IMG/VR virus record: IMGVR_UViG_3300009103_000189
Span: 1-20,611 of that record
Reading direction: 5' to 3' (one strand)
Length of the DNA: 20,611 bases
From: a virus
In this document: piece by piece, positions 1 to 8,391 of the stretch
Numbering within the stretch: position 1 is the stretch's first letter
Layout of the letters: each line of letters starts with the position of its first letter
Notes under the pieces: generated by a model
The model's database searches: none
Seen by the model: only the letters and a program-made list of their open reading frames with translations
What the model was told of the DNA's origin: nothing
Program-made: the position numbers and the translations under genes

Positions 1-909
1 GTTGTACGTCCTTTTCCTTGAGCTAATATCAATACCAAACAATTTATCAAAAAGTTCTACATAACCATCAACTGTTTTTCCCTGTGCATTTTTTTCGCGT
101 TCAAAATTAACACCACCCTTTTGACCAAACTGTTTAACATCATCAACCTTTAGAGATACCTTAACATCAACAGGCATCAACTTACCCTTATCATTTGTAA
201 TACGGACAAAAGTATCAACCTTAGTAGTGGTCTGTCCCATTCCGGGCAAACTACCAACACCATCTGATATTATTTCTATTTGATCATATCTCTTATTTTC
301 ATATACCATCTTTGTCCATTTTTTTACAGTTTCATGATTTGCATATGCTACCGAAGATTGTGCATAACCATTCAATGCTGCTCTACTTTTTCTATCAATC
401 AAAAAATTTAAATTAGCGGGTGCCAAAGATATGTATAACTTCACATCATCCTTTAATGATATACCTTTATTTTCAGCTTTTACATTTTTTTCAATTTTGG
501 CACCGCCCTTTACTTTTTCTGTTTTTCTTATGCCATTCAAAACTTTGAATACATCTGCCACAGACACATCTGTATTTCTATTTGTAAAACGACAAAAAAT
601 TGCAGCAGCAAATACACCTTCGGCAGTGTCTCCCATATTTGCGGTAACTTTTGGTTTGCGTATTTGACCAAATGTATATACCTTTCCATCATCACCCAAA
701 AATGTCAAATTGATGGCTTCTCTATTTTGTCCAGCATTTACCAATTTCAAAAATTTATCTAATGCTTTTTTATCTTTTGATCCAACCATCTTCGTGGAAC
801 TAACCTTAAATTTTCCAGCAGCAAACATATCTGCAACAGATGGTGCATACTTTTCAATCTTTAATCCAGTAGTACCAGATAATGGTTGAGTTGATTGAGT
901 AATTTCCAC
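1..909 (-). CDS. Large protein of unknown function, C-terminus beyond window
   Basis: An open frame runs from a GTG at 909 off the low end of the window, giving 303 codons with no stop. The start is set by an AAGGGG Shine-Dalgarno sequence seven bases upstream. The product is mixed alpha/beta-looking, lysine-rich and without an obvious signal peptide or membrane segment. It contains a stretch DTAEGVFAAAIFCRF near residue 92 and several GDDGKVYTFGQ-like beta-turn segments. I do not recognise a catalytic motif. It is preceded by a perfect T4 late promoter (938-945), so it is probably expressed late, with virion, lysis or packaging-stage genes. Its place after gp41 and the deaminase gives no further clue. 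Confidence in the gene is high; its function is unknown. Confidence 0.85.
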   Translation of the reverse strand, partial: MEITQSTQPLSGTTGLKIEKYAPSVADMFAAGKFKVSSTKMVGSKDKKALDKFLKLVNAGQNREAINLTFLGDDGKVYTFGQIRKPKVTANMGDTAEGVFAAAIFCRFTNRNTDVSVADVFKVLNGIRKTEKVKGGAKIEKNVKAENKGISLKDDVKLYISLAPANLNFLIDRKSRAALNGYAQSSVAYANHETVKKWTKMVYENKRYDQIEIISDGVGSLPGMGQTTTKVDTFVRITNDKGKLMPVDVKVSLKVDDVKQFGQKGGVNFEREKNAQGKTVDGYVELFDKLFGIDISSRKRTYN

Positions 910-937
910 AGACAATCCCCTTAAAACAATACAATAT

Positions 938-945
938 TATTTATA
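938..945 (-). promoter_or_regulatory. T4-type late promoter TATAAATA
   Basis: The minus strand reads TATAAATA, an exact match to the T4 late promoter element recognised by gp55-RNA polymerase. The TAA stop codon of the deaminase gene (941-943) lies inside the motif. Transcription would start near 930 and drive the large gene beginning at 909, leaving a leader of about 20 nt with its SD. Confidence 0.75.
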
Positions 946-1363
946 AAAGGCAATGGTTTCCTACACCATCCTGAGAATAAATTACATCCCTTATTCCAAA
1001 GGTCGCAATGGCACGCTGGCATCCAAGACACGGCTTTGAATTTCCCCATGTCAACTGCTTGCCCGGTCCATTTGAATCATACTTGATGCGGCATACATAT
1101 AATGACGCCTTCTCCAAGTCATCCTCAGAAATTTGTCTCAATGCATTCTTGATGGCATCCGTCTCTGCGTGAAGAAAGATGGCATCATCATGATCCGAAA
1201 ACCGAGAATGAAATGGATGAGACTTTTTCTGATTGACGCCATAAGACACAACCTGATTTTTATAGACTACCGCAGCAGCATGGCGAGCGCCAGTCCGATT
1301 CATGTCTTTGTCGAGATCGCGAGCAATATCTGCAAGTGTCTCCAATATCTTTTCTTTTTCCAT
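941..1363 (-). CDS. Deoxycytidylate (dCMP)-type zinc deaminase
   Basis: 140-residue member of the cytidine/deoxycytidylate deaminase fold. The zinc-binding and proton-relay motif HAETDAIK (H and E) lies mid-protein, and the second zinc motif PCLGC near residue 113 supplies the two cysteines. Such enzymes hydrolyse (d)CMP to (d)UMP, feeding dTMP synthesis. T4 gene cd is the functional analogue but is longer (about 190 aa). The frame is open to an ATG at 1399, but that codon lies inside the hairpin at 1380-1419. The ATG at 1363 (product starting MEKEKIL) is preferred, although its SD is weak. The exact substrate (dCMP, CMP or a base) cannot be settled from sequence. The dUTPase elsewhere in the window fits a pyrimidine-pool role. 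Confidence 0.85.
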   Translation of the reverse strand: MEKEKILETLADIARDLDKDMNRTGARHAAAVVYKNQVVSYGVNQKKSHPFHSRFSDHDDAIFLHAETDAIKNALRQISEDDLEKASLYVCRIKYDSNGPGKQLTWGNSKPCLGCQRAIATFGIRDVIYSQDGVGNHCLL

Positions 1364-1379
1364 AACAAACCCATAATAA

Positions 1380-1419
1380 AAACCCAGAGCCTGGGTCATA
1401 TGACCTAAACTCTGGGTTT
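1380..1419 (-). terminator. Intrinsic terminator-like hairpin after the 62-aa gene
   Basis: The minus strand forms AAACCCAGAG / CTCTGGGTTT, a perfect 10-bp stem, with the smaller palindrome GGTCATATGACC (1394-1405) nested in its loop. The stem is followed by TTATTATG, a weak U-tract. It lies between the 62-aa gene stop (1443) and the deaminase start (1363), and fits an attenuator or terminator. Confidence 0.65.
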
Positions 1420-1442
1420 ATTCAGTTATTCAAATGCAATGA

Positions 1443-1631
1443 TTAGACTCCGGGGTCGTTAGAAGCCTTACCGACATTTGCACCAAGCATGTTGATAATG
1501 TTCAAAACAAAATCAACTGCCTTATTATCAGCTTCATTAGGTGTCAATGTAGCAACGAGTGAAGCTACACCAACAATCTGAACAATGATCTCAAGGATCG
1601 CACTGATATTTACACCTGTTAGAAAGTCCAT
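1443..1631 (-). CDS. Small hydrophobic protein, possible holin-like
   Basis: 62-residue protein with one strongly hydrophobic segment (residues about 8-30, AILEIIVQIVGVASLVATL) and a more amphipathic second half (VDFVLNIINMLGANVG). The ATG at 1631 has a strong AAGGAG SD. It is followed by a clear hairpin terminator and preceded by a short hairpin and a degenerate late-promoter match, so it may be an independently controlled late unit. Size and hydrophobicity are compatible with a holin or other small phage membrane protein. No positively charged C-terminal tail is present and the endolysin is not adjacent, so the role stays open. Confidence 0.8.
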   Translation of the reverse strand: MDFLTGVNISAILEIIVQIVGVASLVATLTPNEADNKAVDFVLNIINMLGANVGKASNDPGV

Positions 1632-1650
1632 AATTCATCTCCTTGTAGTA

Positions 1651-1690
1651 AGTGTATTTGATCAAAAACACTACAATACTACTATTTAGT
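1651..1690 (-). promoter_or_regulatory. Degenerate late promoter (ACTAAATA) plus leader hairpin
   Basis: ACTAAATA at 1683-1690 matches the last six bases of TATAAATA and overlaps the gp41 stop codon (1686-1688), as canonical late promoters do elsewhere in this window. It is followed by a small inverted repeat at 1651-1672 (AGTGT / ACACT around TTTGATCAAA) before the SD of the 62-aa gene. Low confidence: two of eight promoter bases mismatch. Confidence 0.3.
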
Positions 1691-3053
1691 CAACGATCAA
1701 TTCAGAGAAGTCCCTTCCGTTCCCTCGGGGAGTATTTAATTCATCATCCTGAATCAAATCATCCTGTGCATCATCTTCACAATCAAACAAACGCATCTTT
1801 GAGCGATCCACACCCAAAACAAATCTTCTATTTCTTGTGATATCCGAATAACGATTTTTCAATTGCTTGACCATAATTTGATTCAACTCATCCAACTCAT
1901 CTGTCCGAATCAACGCAAGAAAAAGATCCGCCGTTGCAGGAAGACCAAAACTCTCAGCCACATTCTCCATCGAAACGTCTGTACTGGATGCACCTGTTCG
2001 ATTGATCTGCGTTGCCGTCACAATAGGAACAACAAGTTCCACTGCCAAACCACGAAGTTCTTCGGCAATACTTTTGATCTTCTCATAGCTGTTTACATTT
2101 GCTCCTTTGTAAATCACAGATTGACAAAGATTGATATAATCAATAAAGATCAAACTAGGAACAAACTTTCGCTTCATGGCAAGCTCCTTCACCAAATGAC
2201 GAAAATGCCCCGCTCCAGCTTGCACTGTTGGATACTCTTTTATAATCAACTTACCTGTTGTTTTGTGTCGAATATCTGAAATCTTTTTATCATAAATCTG
2301 CTTCGGCAAACTCTTCAAATCTGCCATTGACACATTCATTAAATTCGCATCAATCCTCTCAGAGATTTTCTCTTCTGACATTTCCAACGTAATGTAAAGA
2401 ACATTATGCCCGGTCGTCATGGCACTCGCTGCCATGTGACACATTGCCAAGGTCTTACCTGCACCCGGCGATGCCATCAGAACATTCAATGTTTTATTCG
2501 TCAATCCACCTTCAGTGATGTCATTCAACATTGTCAAATCAAAAGGAATATGATCTTCTTTTCTCCTATAATACTCATATCGTTCCGACGCATCTTCAAG
2601 ATAATCATGACCAATATGTGAATCAAAAGAAACAGAAAGAGCTTCGGTCAAAAGACTCGGAATAGATCCCTTATCCTTCTTTGTCTTCCCATCCAAAATT
2701 TCAATCGACTCCATGATTGAATTATAGATTGCCTTATCCTGACAAAACTTTTCTGTCGTATCAATCAACCATTTTTCATCATAATCAAAATCTGCCTTAT
2801 CAATTTCATTGATTATATCAACAGCCTGATCAAATTCCTTTCCAATGTTGCTCTTTTCATTGAGTTCAATAACCAAAGAATCTGCCGTAGGATTACTATT
2901 ATACTTATTCACATAATCAATAATGGCACCGAATACAATTCTCTCTACTCTGTCATGAAAATACTCACTCTTGAGAAAGGGGACTGTCGATTTTATAAAA
3001 GACTCGTCTTTCAAAAGACTCGTCAATATCACCTTCTCCGTCCGTACTGTCAT
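1686..3053 (-). CDS. 41: DnaB-family replicative helicase (T4 gp41-like)
   Basis: 455-residue hexameric 5'-3' helicase that unwinds the fork and supports primase. The N-terminal DnaB-like helical domain (about residues 1-150) is followed by the RecA-like ATPase domain, with Walker A ASPGAGKT near residues 194-201, Walker B LIFIDYINL near 300, and TQINR. Length is close to T4 gp41 (475 aa). The ATG at 3053 is chosen; a TTG two codons upstream (3059) is an alternative and has better SD spacing (AAGGA). The N-terminal region starts its family-like sequence at residue 3, so the start is secure within two codons. The gene overlaps the preceding gene by about 89 nt, unusually long. Its position after uvsX matches T4-like core order. 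Confidence 0.95.
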   Translation of the reverse strand: MTVRTEKVILTSLLKDESFIKSTVPFLKSEYFHDRVERIVFGAIIDYVNKYNSNPTADSLVIELNEKSNIGKEFDQAVDIINEIDKADFDYDEKWLIDTTEKFCQDKAIYNSIMESIEILDGKTKKDKGSIPSLLTEALSVSFDSHIGHDYLEDASERYEYYRRKEDHIPFDLTMLNDITEGGLTNKTLNVLMASPGAGKTLAMCHMAASAMTTGHNVLYITLEMSEEKISERIDANLMNVSMADLKSLPKQIYDKKISDIRHKTTGKLIIKEYPTVQAGAGHFRHLVKELAMKRKFVPSLIFIDYINLCQSVIYKGANVNSYEKIKSIAEELRGLAVELVVPIVTATQINRTGASSTDVSMENVAESFGLPATADLFLALIRTDELDELNQIMVKQLKNRYSDITRNRRFVLGVDRSKMRLFDCEDDAQDDLIQDDELNTPRGNGRDFSELIVD

Positions 3054-3372
3054 AATCAACTCTCACTTCCTTTGCAATATTCTCTTGAACAATATCAAGC
3101 AGAATATCCACTAATAATTTATCAAAACTTTCCTTCATTACATCAGGATACTCTACATCCCGAATCTCTTCTGGAATATGAATCACTTCAAAGTGATACT
3201 CAACTGTGGGTTGTTCATCCTCACTCTCTGCCTTTTTAAATCTAAAATCGCCATACTTATAAACTAATCCGGTAAACGGACCCGATATAATCTCAATTGC
3301 ACCCTCTTCATTATCATCTGGATCAGGCACCAACTTATAATAATCTTTAATCTCACTACTCTGTTCCCACAT
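2965..3372 (-). CDS. Conserved-position hypothetical protein between uvsX and gp41
   Basis: 135-residue acidic protein starting MWEQSSEIKDYY. The frame is open to 3429, but AAAGGAG seven bases before the ATG at 3372 selects this start, giving a 17-nt overlap with the uvsX end. No catalytic motif or membrane segment is visible. It has a beta-rich first half (GAIEIISGPFTGLVYKYGDF) and a helical acidic second half (KLLVDILLDIVQENIAKEV). Its C-terminal coding end overlaps the gp41 start by about 89 nt in another frame. A small protein commonly sits between uvsX and gp41 in marine T4-like phages. A role in recombination or helicase loading is only inferred from location. Confidence 0.8.
   Translation of the reverse strand: MWEQSSEIKDYYKLVPDPDDNEEGAIEIISGPFTGLVYKYGDFRFKKAESEDEQPTVEYHFEVIHIPEEIRDVEYPDVMKESFDKLLVDILLDIVQENIAKEVRVDYDSTDGEGDIDESFERRVFYKIDSPLSQE
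3050..3059 (-). promoter_or_regulatory. Possible RegA-type element at gp41 start
   Basis: The decamer TTGATTATGA spans the gp41 initiation codon and is identical to the decamer at the gp44 start (11737-11746). RegA of T4 binds AU-rich initiation regions of replication genes, so a shared element at two replisome genes is suggestive. Weak evidence: the motif is short and AT-rich. Confidence 0.3.
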
Positions 3373-4390
3373 CATCCGTCTCCTTTTGTGCAGAACCATA
3401 TAAAAATTCTTTTTGACATGCTTCGTCAATCCTATCTAGTAAATCTTTTGTAAAAATATTATCTGCATTTTTTATAATATGACTCGAAAAATGTTTGTTC
3501 CCATCCGGCAATTCAATCTTATTTGACACCTTCTTAAAAATCTCATGATCAACAGCAAGGTCAATCAAACCATAATGCCGATCAAGGCCTGTATCATACC
3601 GAAGGATCACATCAACCATCTTATTTTCCACAGTCAAACGAGACTTATAATTACGACAATGAATAACATTACCAACAACGTCTGTCCCAACCTTTTCTTT
3701 TCTCTTGGACAGAAAAACAATATTGTCGGCAGAATACTTTAAACCACTACCACCAGCAAGTTCCTTTGTCGGATACATACTGCCAATGCTGTCATAAGTA
3801 TGATTAGTAACAATCATCGGAATGCCCAACTTTCCCAACTGAATAGTCAACACACGAAATGCACCCTTAATCATGGGTGCCCGTGTCATATCACGCTTGT
3901 CCGATCCAGCAGTCACATCCGAAACTTCTTTTGTTGTAGACAACTGCCCAAGGCTATCTAGACAAAATAACAATGGATGACGATCACTCTCAGGAGTCTC
4001 TTCTACTCTCTTGAGAATAATCATTGCCTGTGTACGAAACTCTTCTACCGTAGACACCGGAAGCATCGTCACGCGCCTGCTGTCAATTCCCCTTTCGTCA
4101 AGCATTGTACTAGTAATTGCAGATTCACTCTCAAAGAAAATGACACCGCCCGTTGGATTGTCTTTAAGAAATTGACGAACAATGCCCAAAAGAAAATACG
4201 TCTTTCCTGTTGCAGACTCACCAGCCAATGCAGTAATCTTATTACCCGGAAGTCCCTTGTAAATAGAACCCGAAATCAACGCATTCAAAATATAAGAACC
4301 CGTATCGGTATAAGAAGTCACATCTGCATACTGATCAACAAACGGATTCACCTTACTCAAGTCACCAAGAAAATCAAATGTTCCACTCAT
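3356..4390 (-). CDS. uvsX: UvsX RecA-like recombinase
   Basis: 344-residue strand-exchange ATPase of the T4 UvsX type, which forms the presynaptic filament for recombination-dependent replication and repair. Walker A GESATGKT is at residues 57-64, and the Walker B-like segment LLFCLDSLGQL is near 145. TNHTYDSIGSMYPTKELAGGSG follows the family's DNA-binding loop 2 region in two parts (TNHTYDSIG, then ELAGGSG). C-terminal residues 290-344 are acidic and helical, as in UvsX. The ATG at 4390 lies three bases after the glutaredoxin stop. Length is close to T4 UvsX (about 390 aa), slightly shorter. Next gene overlaps its end by 17 nt. Confidence 0.95.
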   Translation of the reverse strand: MSGTFDFLGDLSKVNPFVDQYADVTSYTDTGSYILNALISGSIYKGLPGNKITALAGESATGKTYFLLGIVRQFLKDNPTGGVIFFESESAITSTMLDERGIDSRRVTMLPVSTVEEFRTQAMIILKRVEETPESDRHPLLFCLDSLGQLSTTKEVSDVTAGSDKRDMTRAPMIKGAFRVLTIQLGKLGIPMIVTNHTYDSIGSMYPTKELAGGSGLKYSADNIVFLSKRKEKVGTDVVGNVIHCRNYKSRLTVENKMVDVILRYDTGLDRHYGLIDLAVDHEIFKKVSNKIELPDGNKHFSSHIIKNADNIFTKDLLDRIDEACQKEFLYGSAQKETDDVGTE

Positions 4391-4393
4391 CTA

Positions 4394-4654
4394 CTAAAAT
4401 CCTCCTTCTCCAACACCACCTTGATGGTTTTCAATATATTCTACAAGGTCCGCATATCCACCAATTAAATCTTTATCTTTAAATATCTTTGGTACAGATG
4501 GAGTTGTATTATGTTCATTAATCAAATTAAAAAACTCTTCTTTGGACAACGACTCTGGAATTTTAAGTTCTTCATATACAATCGAATGGCGATACAACAA
4601 ATCCTTTGATTTATCACACCACCTACAGCCGTCTTGTGTAATTATTCTAATCAT
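4394..4654 (-). CDS. Glutaredoxin-like thiol-disulfide protein
   Basis: 86-residue thioredoxin-fold protein. The dithiol active site CRWC is at residues 10-13 after the first beta strand. The cis-proline segment TPSVPKIF is near residues 50-57, and the GGYADL glutathione-binding turn follows, all typical of glutaredoxins. T4 NrdC is the functional analogue, reducing ribonucleotide reductase, but no reductase gene is in this window. The start overlaps the ClpP-like stop as TAATG, so the two are probably translationally coupled. The C-terminus ends in a short glycine-rich tail (GGVGEGGF), unusual for the family. Confidence 0.9.
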   Translation of the reverse strand: MIRIITQDGCRWCDKSKDLLYRHSIVYEELKIPESLSKEEFFNLINEHNTTPSVPKIFKDKDLIGGYADLVEYIENHQGGVGEGGF

Positions 4655-5262
4655 TAGTACAACTCCTTTATTGTATCACAAATACCATACCGTTTTGCTT
4701 CCTTCGCGCTCAACCAAACATCATGCGGAGGAAGCAAAATTTCACGAACTTTTTTTTCTGTCATTCCAGTACACTTCATATAATGATTTGTGATTTGTTT
4801 CGATGTCAATTCAAATGCCTTATTTGCAGTAACCAATTCATGTTCCTTTCCCCATTTACCCCACGAATACTGATGAGACAATATGGAAGTATTTGGTGTC
4901 ATTACTCTATGACCAACTTCTCCTGCCATAAAAATCATCAATGCAGCACTGGAAACCTCTCCTAAACCAACTGTATGAATTGGTACACCAGAACCTTTCA
5001 TTGTATCAATCAATGCAAATGCATCCGTAACACTTCCCCCTCCAGAATTCAATACCAATATCAACTTTTCAAATTGAGACGATGACAGATTATTTTTAAA
5101 GATCCATTCTATGACAGGCTTTACTGAGTCTGCCTTAATATCATCCATGATCATCATCATCCCAAACTTCTCTAAACCATCAGCTTCACCACCAAACAAT
5201 GCCGACATTGCTTCACCCACATTCGAGGATTCAATGTCAATCTCTTCTTGATATTCAGTCAT
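4654..5262 (-). CDS. ClpP-like serine protease
   Basis: 202-residue protein with the ClpP/crotonase fold. The catalytic triad can be placed: Ser105 in GEVSSAALM (equivalent to the GxxxS turn), His130 in ILSHQYSWG (family: HQ), and Asp181 in PHDVWLSAKEA (family: D-x-FLSAxEA). The substrate-binding strand LNSGGGSV lies at 72-78. The open frame extends to 5313, but the ATG at 5262 overlaps the gp43 stop as ATGA and is preferred. A processing propeptide is not evident. Phage ClpP-like proteins may act as maturation proteases or interfere with host Clp. Between gp43 and glutaredoxin, coupling to a head gene is absent, so the substrate is unknown. No Clp ATPase is seen in this window. Confidence 0.88.
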   Translation of the reverse strand: MTEYQEEIDIESSNVGEAMSALFGGEADGLEKFGMMMIMDDIKADSVKPVIEWIFKNNLSSSQFEKLILVLNSGGGSVTDAFALIDTMKGSGVPIHTVGLGEVSSAALMIFMAGEVGHRVMTPNTSILSHQYSWGKWGKEHELVTANKAFELTSKQITNHYMKCTGMTEKKVREILLPPHDVWLSAKEAKRYGICDTIKELY

Positions 5263-7838
5263 ACAAAAAACCTTTCTAGGGAACCAGTTCGTTCCGCCTT
5301 CCAACCAACACAATCCAACACCACTTTAATTGGATCAAGAAATGCCTTAACAAATTGCTTGTCATAATCAACATAACCTTCCAAACAAAACTCATTTGGA
5401 AGCTCATTTACAATTGAGATAACTGGCGATTTAACAGGATTAGGAATCTTCAAATACAAGAACTTAATTTTATCACCATCAATTATCCTTTGATACTGTA
5501 AACCCAACGACTTCTCCTTAATCAAATTATTATAGATAATAGACCCCTTTACATGAATAGGTGTATGCTTTATATAGGTATCTCCATCTGTATATTTCTC
5601 AATACCATTAACACCACGAGGAAACGCAACATCCTCCGCAGGGAGAGACATAAATTCATCACGAAATTTATCCACATATCCAATCACATCATCTTCGGTT
5701 CCATTCATGATAACCATCAATGTCTCTTTAATCTTATCACGACACACTTCCGGCGTAGAAGACTTGACTGCCTCCAATCCCATAATTTTCAATTTAGGTT
5801 CCGTATATCGAACTCCTTCATTATCATACACATTTAGAACATATCGCTTTTTGGCAGTCCACAATCCTCTTGAAGCAATTGCTTCTCGCTTCATTGACAT
5901 TTTCTGTTCATATGCATTCATATAATCAGCCAATTCATCATAACACGAATCAATAAACGGTTCAATTTTTTCTGTGGCAACCTTATCAAGAAAATTAACA
6001 ATCTTATCTATCGACTCTAATGAAAATGCCCCCTCTGGAAATATCTTATCTACTAATTTTTCCATTGTGACATAAATCGAATCTGTATCACTGGCTACAA
6101 TATAATCAACATCCTCTGTTTTTAGAATGTGGTTCATATAGTCATTGACTCTCTTCTCAATCCAACGAATTGACAACTGACCAGTCTTGGTAACTGCCGT
6201 GGCAATGCGAATATCAAAAAACCGAAAGTATTGATTACCCAACGCACCATAGGCACTATTCAACTGAACCTTTCGGGCAAGCTGATCGTTATTGTGCTTG
6301 GAAATCAAATTCAAATACTTCTGCTTTTCTGCTCCTGTTGCACTCTCTGCCAACTGCTGACATTCAAGCATCTTCTTCTTAGAAGAATTTCGCTTATTGT
6401 AAAGATCCTCCAGAATCTCAGGAAGAAACCCTTGCGAATCTCGCTTGAAAAACATGATATTTGGAGTAACCGTAAGATTATCCCGCTTCAATAGCGATGT
6501 GTCAAACTCCTTATCAATAAGTTTATCATAACTGGCAATAGTGTCCCAAGGACCGCGCTTCAAAGAATCAACAAGATCCTTATTTGCCCTTTCCTCTGGA
6601 ATCATTTTCTCAGGACTCAGGTTATACTGCATCATCAAGTGAGGATACAGAGAGTTCAAATCAAAAGAAACAACCCAGTTATGAGCGCCCACTTGAGGTT
6701 CCTTGACATAGGCACCCTCAAACTGAAAATTCTTGTCGGCACTCTTTCGAGGAGGCAGCACGATGTTCTTCTTGCGAAGATGATGATAACAAATGCTATC
6801 CCACATACGCACCTGCGAAAATACATCACCCAAATTAACCTTGGCTGAATACGCAAGTGCGACTGCCATCTCAATCAACTTCATCTTGTTTTCAAGACGA
6901 TCAACAAGCTCCACATCCTTTACGTTATACTCAATGAACTTATGGTAGTCCCTCTTGTACAACGTATGCAAACTACCAAACTCAGAATACGAGAGCTTAC
7001 TCTCTCCAAGTTCTACATTTGCAATATAGTCAAGCCGATAGCTTTCTCGATTGATATATGTAAACTTCTTATACAGCTCCAGATAATCAAGGACCGAAAT
7101 CCCACTCAACTCAACAGAAATCTGATCTTTACCATAACCTGCATAGAATCTACGAATAGATGCAAACCGCCACGGAGACAAACTTCGTGCAATCTTTTGA
7201 TTGAACAGACGCTCCAGACGATTATACAAATAGGGAATATCAAACCCGCTCACATTCCACCCAGTAACAATATCAGGAGAATGTTCCATCCAGCAATCAA
7301 GAAATCGAACGAGTAGATCATCTTCATCTTCACATGAAATATACTTAATGTCCCTGTCCGCAAGTGTCTTTTCAATTTGACAATCCTCTGGTTCATCAAA
7401 ACCAAAGACATAAAAGTCATCATTAAACTTTACTGCAATTGAAATGACAGCAGATCCGGCTGTCTCTACATTCGGAAACCCCTCATCAGACGCAACCTCA
7501 ATATCAATATTGGCAATGACCAATTTATTCATATCATATTCAACATCACCAGGATACATGTCCCCAATGAAACAATATGCAAAATTATCATTTCCGTATA
7601 TCTCGTAATTAGAGACATCCTTATACTGATCTATAAAATCGCGAGTTTCTCTAATACCTCCAGGCTGAAATGACTTTACCTTTCTACCATTCAGCGTCCT
7701 GTACTTAGAGTCTTCTTTTGTCGGAAGAAACAATGTCGGAGAATACTTCTCTCGTCTCCGAAATCGCTTTCCATTATCATCAACACCACGGAAAAGAATA
7801 TCATTTCCAGTGGCTTTCACATTCGTATAAAAATTCAT
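5259..7838 (-). CDS. 43: Family B replicative DNA polymerase (T4 gp43-like)
   Basis: 859-residue polymerase with 3'-5' exonuclease, close in length to T4 gp43 (898). Exo I is NIDIEVAS with D112 and E114, the same numbering as T4. Exo II is GWNVSGFD (D200), and Exo III is YNVKDVE (D308). Polymerase motif A is SFDLNSLYPH (D393), motif B is QLNSAYGALGN (about 525-535), and motif C is SDTDSIYV (D584, D586). The KKRY motif follows near 670. All catalytic carboxylates are intact, so the enzyme should be active with proofreading. The C-terminus ends in a likely clamp-binding peptide, SLERFFV, ending in aromatics like the T4 gp43 tail. ATG at 7838; SD is weak (GGAAAT). Confidence 0.98.
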   Translation of the reverse strand: MNFYTNVKATGNDILFRGVDDNGKRFRRREKYSPTLFLPTKEDSKYRTLNGRKVKSFQPGGIRETRDFIDQYKDVSNYEIYGNDNFAYCFIGDMYPGDVEYDMNKLVIANIDIEVASDEGFPNVETAGSAVISIAVKFNDDFYVFGFDEPEDCQIEKTLADRDIKYISCEDEDDLLVRFLDCWMEHSPDIVTGWNVSGFDIPYLYNRLERLFNQKIARSLSPWRFASIRRFYAGYGKDQISVELSGISVLDYLELYKKFTYINRESYRLDYIANVELGESKLSYSEFGSLHTLYKRDYHKFIEYNVKDVELVDRLENKMKLIEMAVALAYSAKVNLGDVFSQVRMWDSICYHHLRKKNIVLPPRKSADKNFQFEGAYVKEPQVGAHNWVVSFDLNSLYPHLMMQYNLSPEKMIPEERANKDLVDSLKRGPWDTIASYDKLIDKEFDTSLLKRDNLTVTPNIMFFKRDSQGFLPEILEDLYNKRNSSKKKMLECQQLAESATGAEKQKYLNLISKHNNDQLARKVQLNSAYGALGNQYFRFFDIRIATAVTKTGQLSIRWIEKRVNDYMNHILKTEDVDYIVASDTDSIYVTMEKLVDKIFPEGAFSLESIDKIVNFLDKVATEKIEPFIDSCYDELADYMNAYEQKMSMKREAIASRGLWTAKKRYVLNVYDNEGVRYTEPKLKIMGLEAVKSSTPEVCRDKIKETLMVIMNGTEDDVIGYVDKFRDEFMSLPAEDVAFPRGVNGIEKYTDGDTYIKHTPIHVKGSIIYNNLIKEKSLGLQYQRIIDGDKIKFLYLKIPNPVKSPVISIVNELPNEFCLEGYVDYDKQFVKAFLDPIKVVLDCVGWKAERTGSLERFFV

Positions 7839-7853
7839 AATATATTTCCAAAT

Positions 7854-8372
7854 TTAATCGTTTGCTAATTCTAATTTAGAAACCCGAACCTCCAACTCAC
7901 CAATACGAGTCTCTAAATCATCAACTTCTAAATCGCTTTGTATTGCTCCAAATTTATCTAAACTCAAAACTGTTTTGTAATCAAACACCGGACAATCTTT
8001 GACAGACACTTCATTATGACCATGAAATGTGACATCCGGTATTTGTTCATTTATATCCTCACACAACTCGCGAAGTGTGTTGAACTGTCTCTCTGTAAAA
8101 TCATCAACCTTTAATCCCGAAAGACAAATTGCAATAGTTCCAACATTGTTACCCTTTTGGGCAGCAGGAGATAATTCTAATTTACGACCAATTTGCAACT
8201 CTCCAACAGAAGTAATATAAAAATGATAACCAATATCTTTCCAACCTAATTTTTTGTGCCACCCACGAACAACATCAACATCATCATGAAGTGGATTTGA
8301 TGATGCAGAACAATGAATAAACACACGATCTATTGATCTCTTTGGTCGTTTAAAACTGTATTTCTTTTTCAC
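7854..8372 (-). CDS. N-acetylmuramoyl-L-alanine amidase (endolysin)
   Basis: 172-residue Amidase_2 / T7-lysozyme-type zinc amidase that cleaves the bond between muramic acid and the stem peptide. Zinc ligands are H20 (FIHCSAS), H119 (HGHNEV) and C127 (KDCPVF); the general-acid pair Y49 (GYHFYI) and K125 matches T7 Y46 and K128 by spacing. The start is GTG at 8372 with a GGGGG-type SD. No signal peptide, so a holin is needed. Residues about 148-170 form a short heptad helix (LETRIGELEVRVSKLE) that may oligomerise, unusual for this family. It sits in a replication block but has its own late-type promoter (8435-8442), consistent with late lysis expression. Confidence 0.93.
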   Translation of the reverse strand: MKKKYSFKRPKRSIDRVFIHCSASSNPLHDDVDVVRGWHKKLGWKDIGYHFYITSVGELQIGRKLELSPAAQKGNNVGTIAICLSGLKVDDFTERQFNTLRELCEDINEQIPDVTFHGHNEVSVKDCPVFDYKTVLSLDKFGAIQSDLEVDDLETRIGELEVRVSKLELAND

Positions 8373-8391
8373 AAACTACCCCCTATAAGAA

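Noticed and set aside
1364-1399. Upstream start of the deaminase (MTQALGFYYG...)
   Set aside because: The ATG is inside the terminator hairpin at 1380-1419 and has no SD.
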